Assembly: GCA_016125385.1 (NCBI GenBank)
Contig: WGLV01000010.1
Span: 110,520-174,519, forward strand
Direction: 5' to 3'
Length of the DNA stretch: 64,000 nucleotides
DNA from: a bacterium
GTDB lineage: Bacteria > Hinthialibacterota > Hinthialibacteria > Hinthialibacterales > Hinthialibacteraceae
Under the pieces are notes generated by a model. That model did not search any database. It saw only the letters and a program-made list of their open reading frames with translations, and was not told where the DNA came from. The stretch's first letter is position 1. Each line of letters opens with the position of its first letter. The position numbers and the translations under genes were made by a program. Positions 63,944 to 64,000 of this stretch are shown piece by piece.

Positions 63944-64000
63944 ATGCGGTACGAAAGCGATCTGACGGATCGGGAATGGGAAACGATTCGCCGCCATTTC
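63944..64000 (+). mobile_element. Start of an IS5-family (DUF4096-type) transposase, cut by the window end
   Basis: Nineteen codons are visible: MRYESDLTDREWETIRRHF. This closely matches the conserved N-terminus of the DUF4096 region found in IS5-superfamily transposases (pattern M-R-Y-x-S-D-L-T-D-x-E-W). TGAGG lies 10 bases upstream. The left inverted repeat should lie between about 63890 and 63943, but I cannot delimit it without the right end. Confidence 0.75.

Overview
The window reads as a stretch of ordinary bacterial chromosome, about half G+C by eye. An LptF/LptG pair and several secreted or lipoprotein precursors point to a diderm (Gram-negative type) heterotroph. The mix of genes suggests an uncultured candidate-phylum lineage of the Hydrogenedentota, Sumerlaeota, Hinthialibacterota or planctomycete-like kind. 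It includes a Tat-exported Gfo/Idh/MocA oxidoreductase, DapL-type lysine synthesis, a dockerin-like secreted protein, a DUF115 protein and many unrecognised coiled-coil proteins. This placement is inference from gene content only; no rRNA or other marker fixes the taxon.

Layout. 0-9.3 kb: 3' part of an SbcD-like nuclease gene, ftsY, a Gfo/Idh oxidoreductase with a clear terminator, a GH10 xylanase, a DUF971 protein, an EAL-CBS-GGDEF c-di-GMP protein and a YhcC-like radical SAM protein. 9.5-12.6 kb: a translationally coupled phzF-like/lptF/lptG operon. 12.6-20.2 kb: mostly unrecognised secreted, TPR and coiled-coil proteins, dtd, a 1.15 kb AT-rich region without a recognisable gene, and a PadR-like regulator. 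20.3-27.4 kb: a minus-strand run of metal P-type ATPase, thiS, thiG, a ThiD2-ThiE fusion and glnE. 27.4-32.3 kb: a DUF2179 membrane protein, pyruvate kinase and alpha-glucan phosphorylase. 33.4-37.6 kb: a lysine cluster (unknown 418-aa protein, lysA, cupin, dapL). 38-39 kb: class II aldolase. 39.1-40.7 kb: a small accessory patch with palindromes and a three-gene, end-overlapping cassette (PD-(D/E)XK-like protein, DUF4258 protein, small partner). 40.8-50.3 kb: TrpB2, an acetylxylan-esterase-like hydrolase, two sugar-transfer proteins, a dockerin-like protein, a Thr/Pro-stalked repeat protein and a Tat-type oxidoreductase. 50.4-57 kb: CPBP protein, SDR, EcsC-like, STAS and DUF115 proteins. 57-61.6 kb: nrdR, glyA, a phosphatase-RpiB fusion, gatA and a tRNA-Trp gene. 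61.9-64 kb: a response regulator-PAS protein ending in a histidine-kinase dimerisation domain without its histidine, then the start of an IS5-type transposase at the window edge.

How it works together. Glucan phosphorylase, aldolase and pyruvate kinase make a glycogen-to-pyruvate route. The xylanase, the esterase and the Gfo/Idh oxidoreductases fit breakdown of plant or microbial polysaccharides. The thi genes supply the thiazole half and the joining step of thiamin synthesis. lysA with dapL gives lysine by the short aminotransferase route. Of most interest are the degenerate kinase tail, the YwlE-like phosphatase-RpiB fusion, the overlapping nuclease/DUF4258 cassette, the ThiS with two residues beyond its glycines, and a 27-bp dyad in the divergent region at 48.6 kb.
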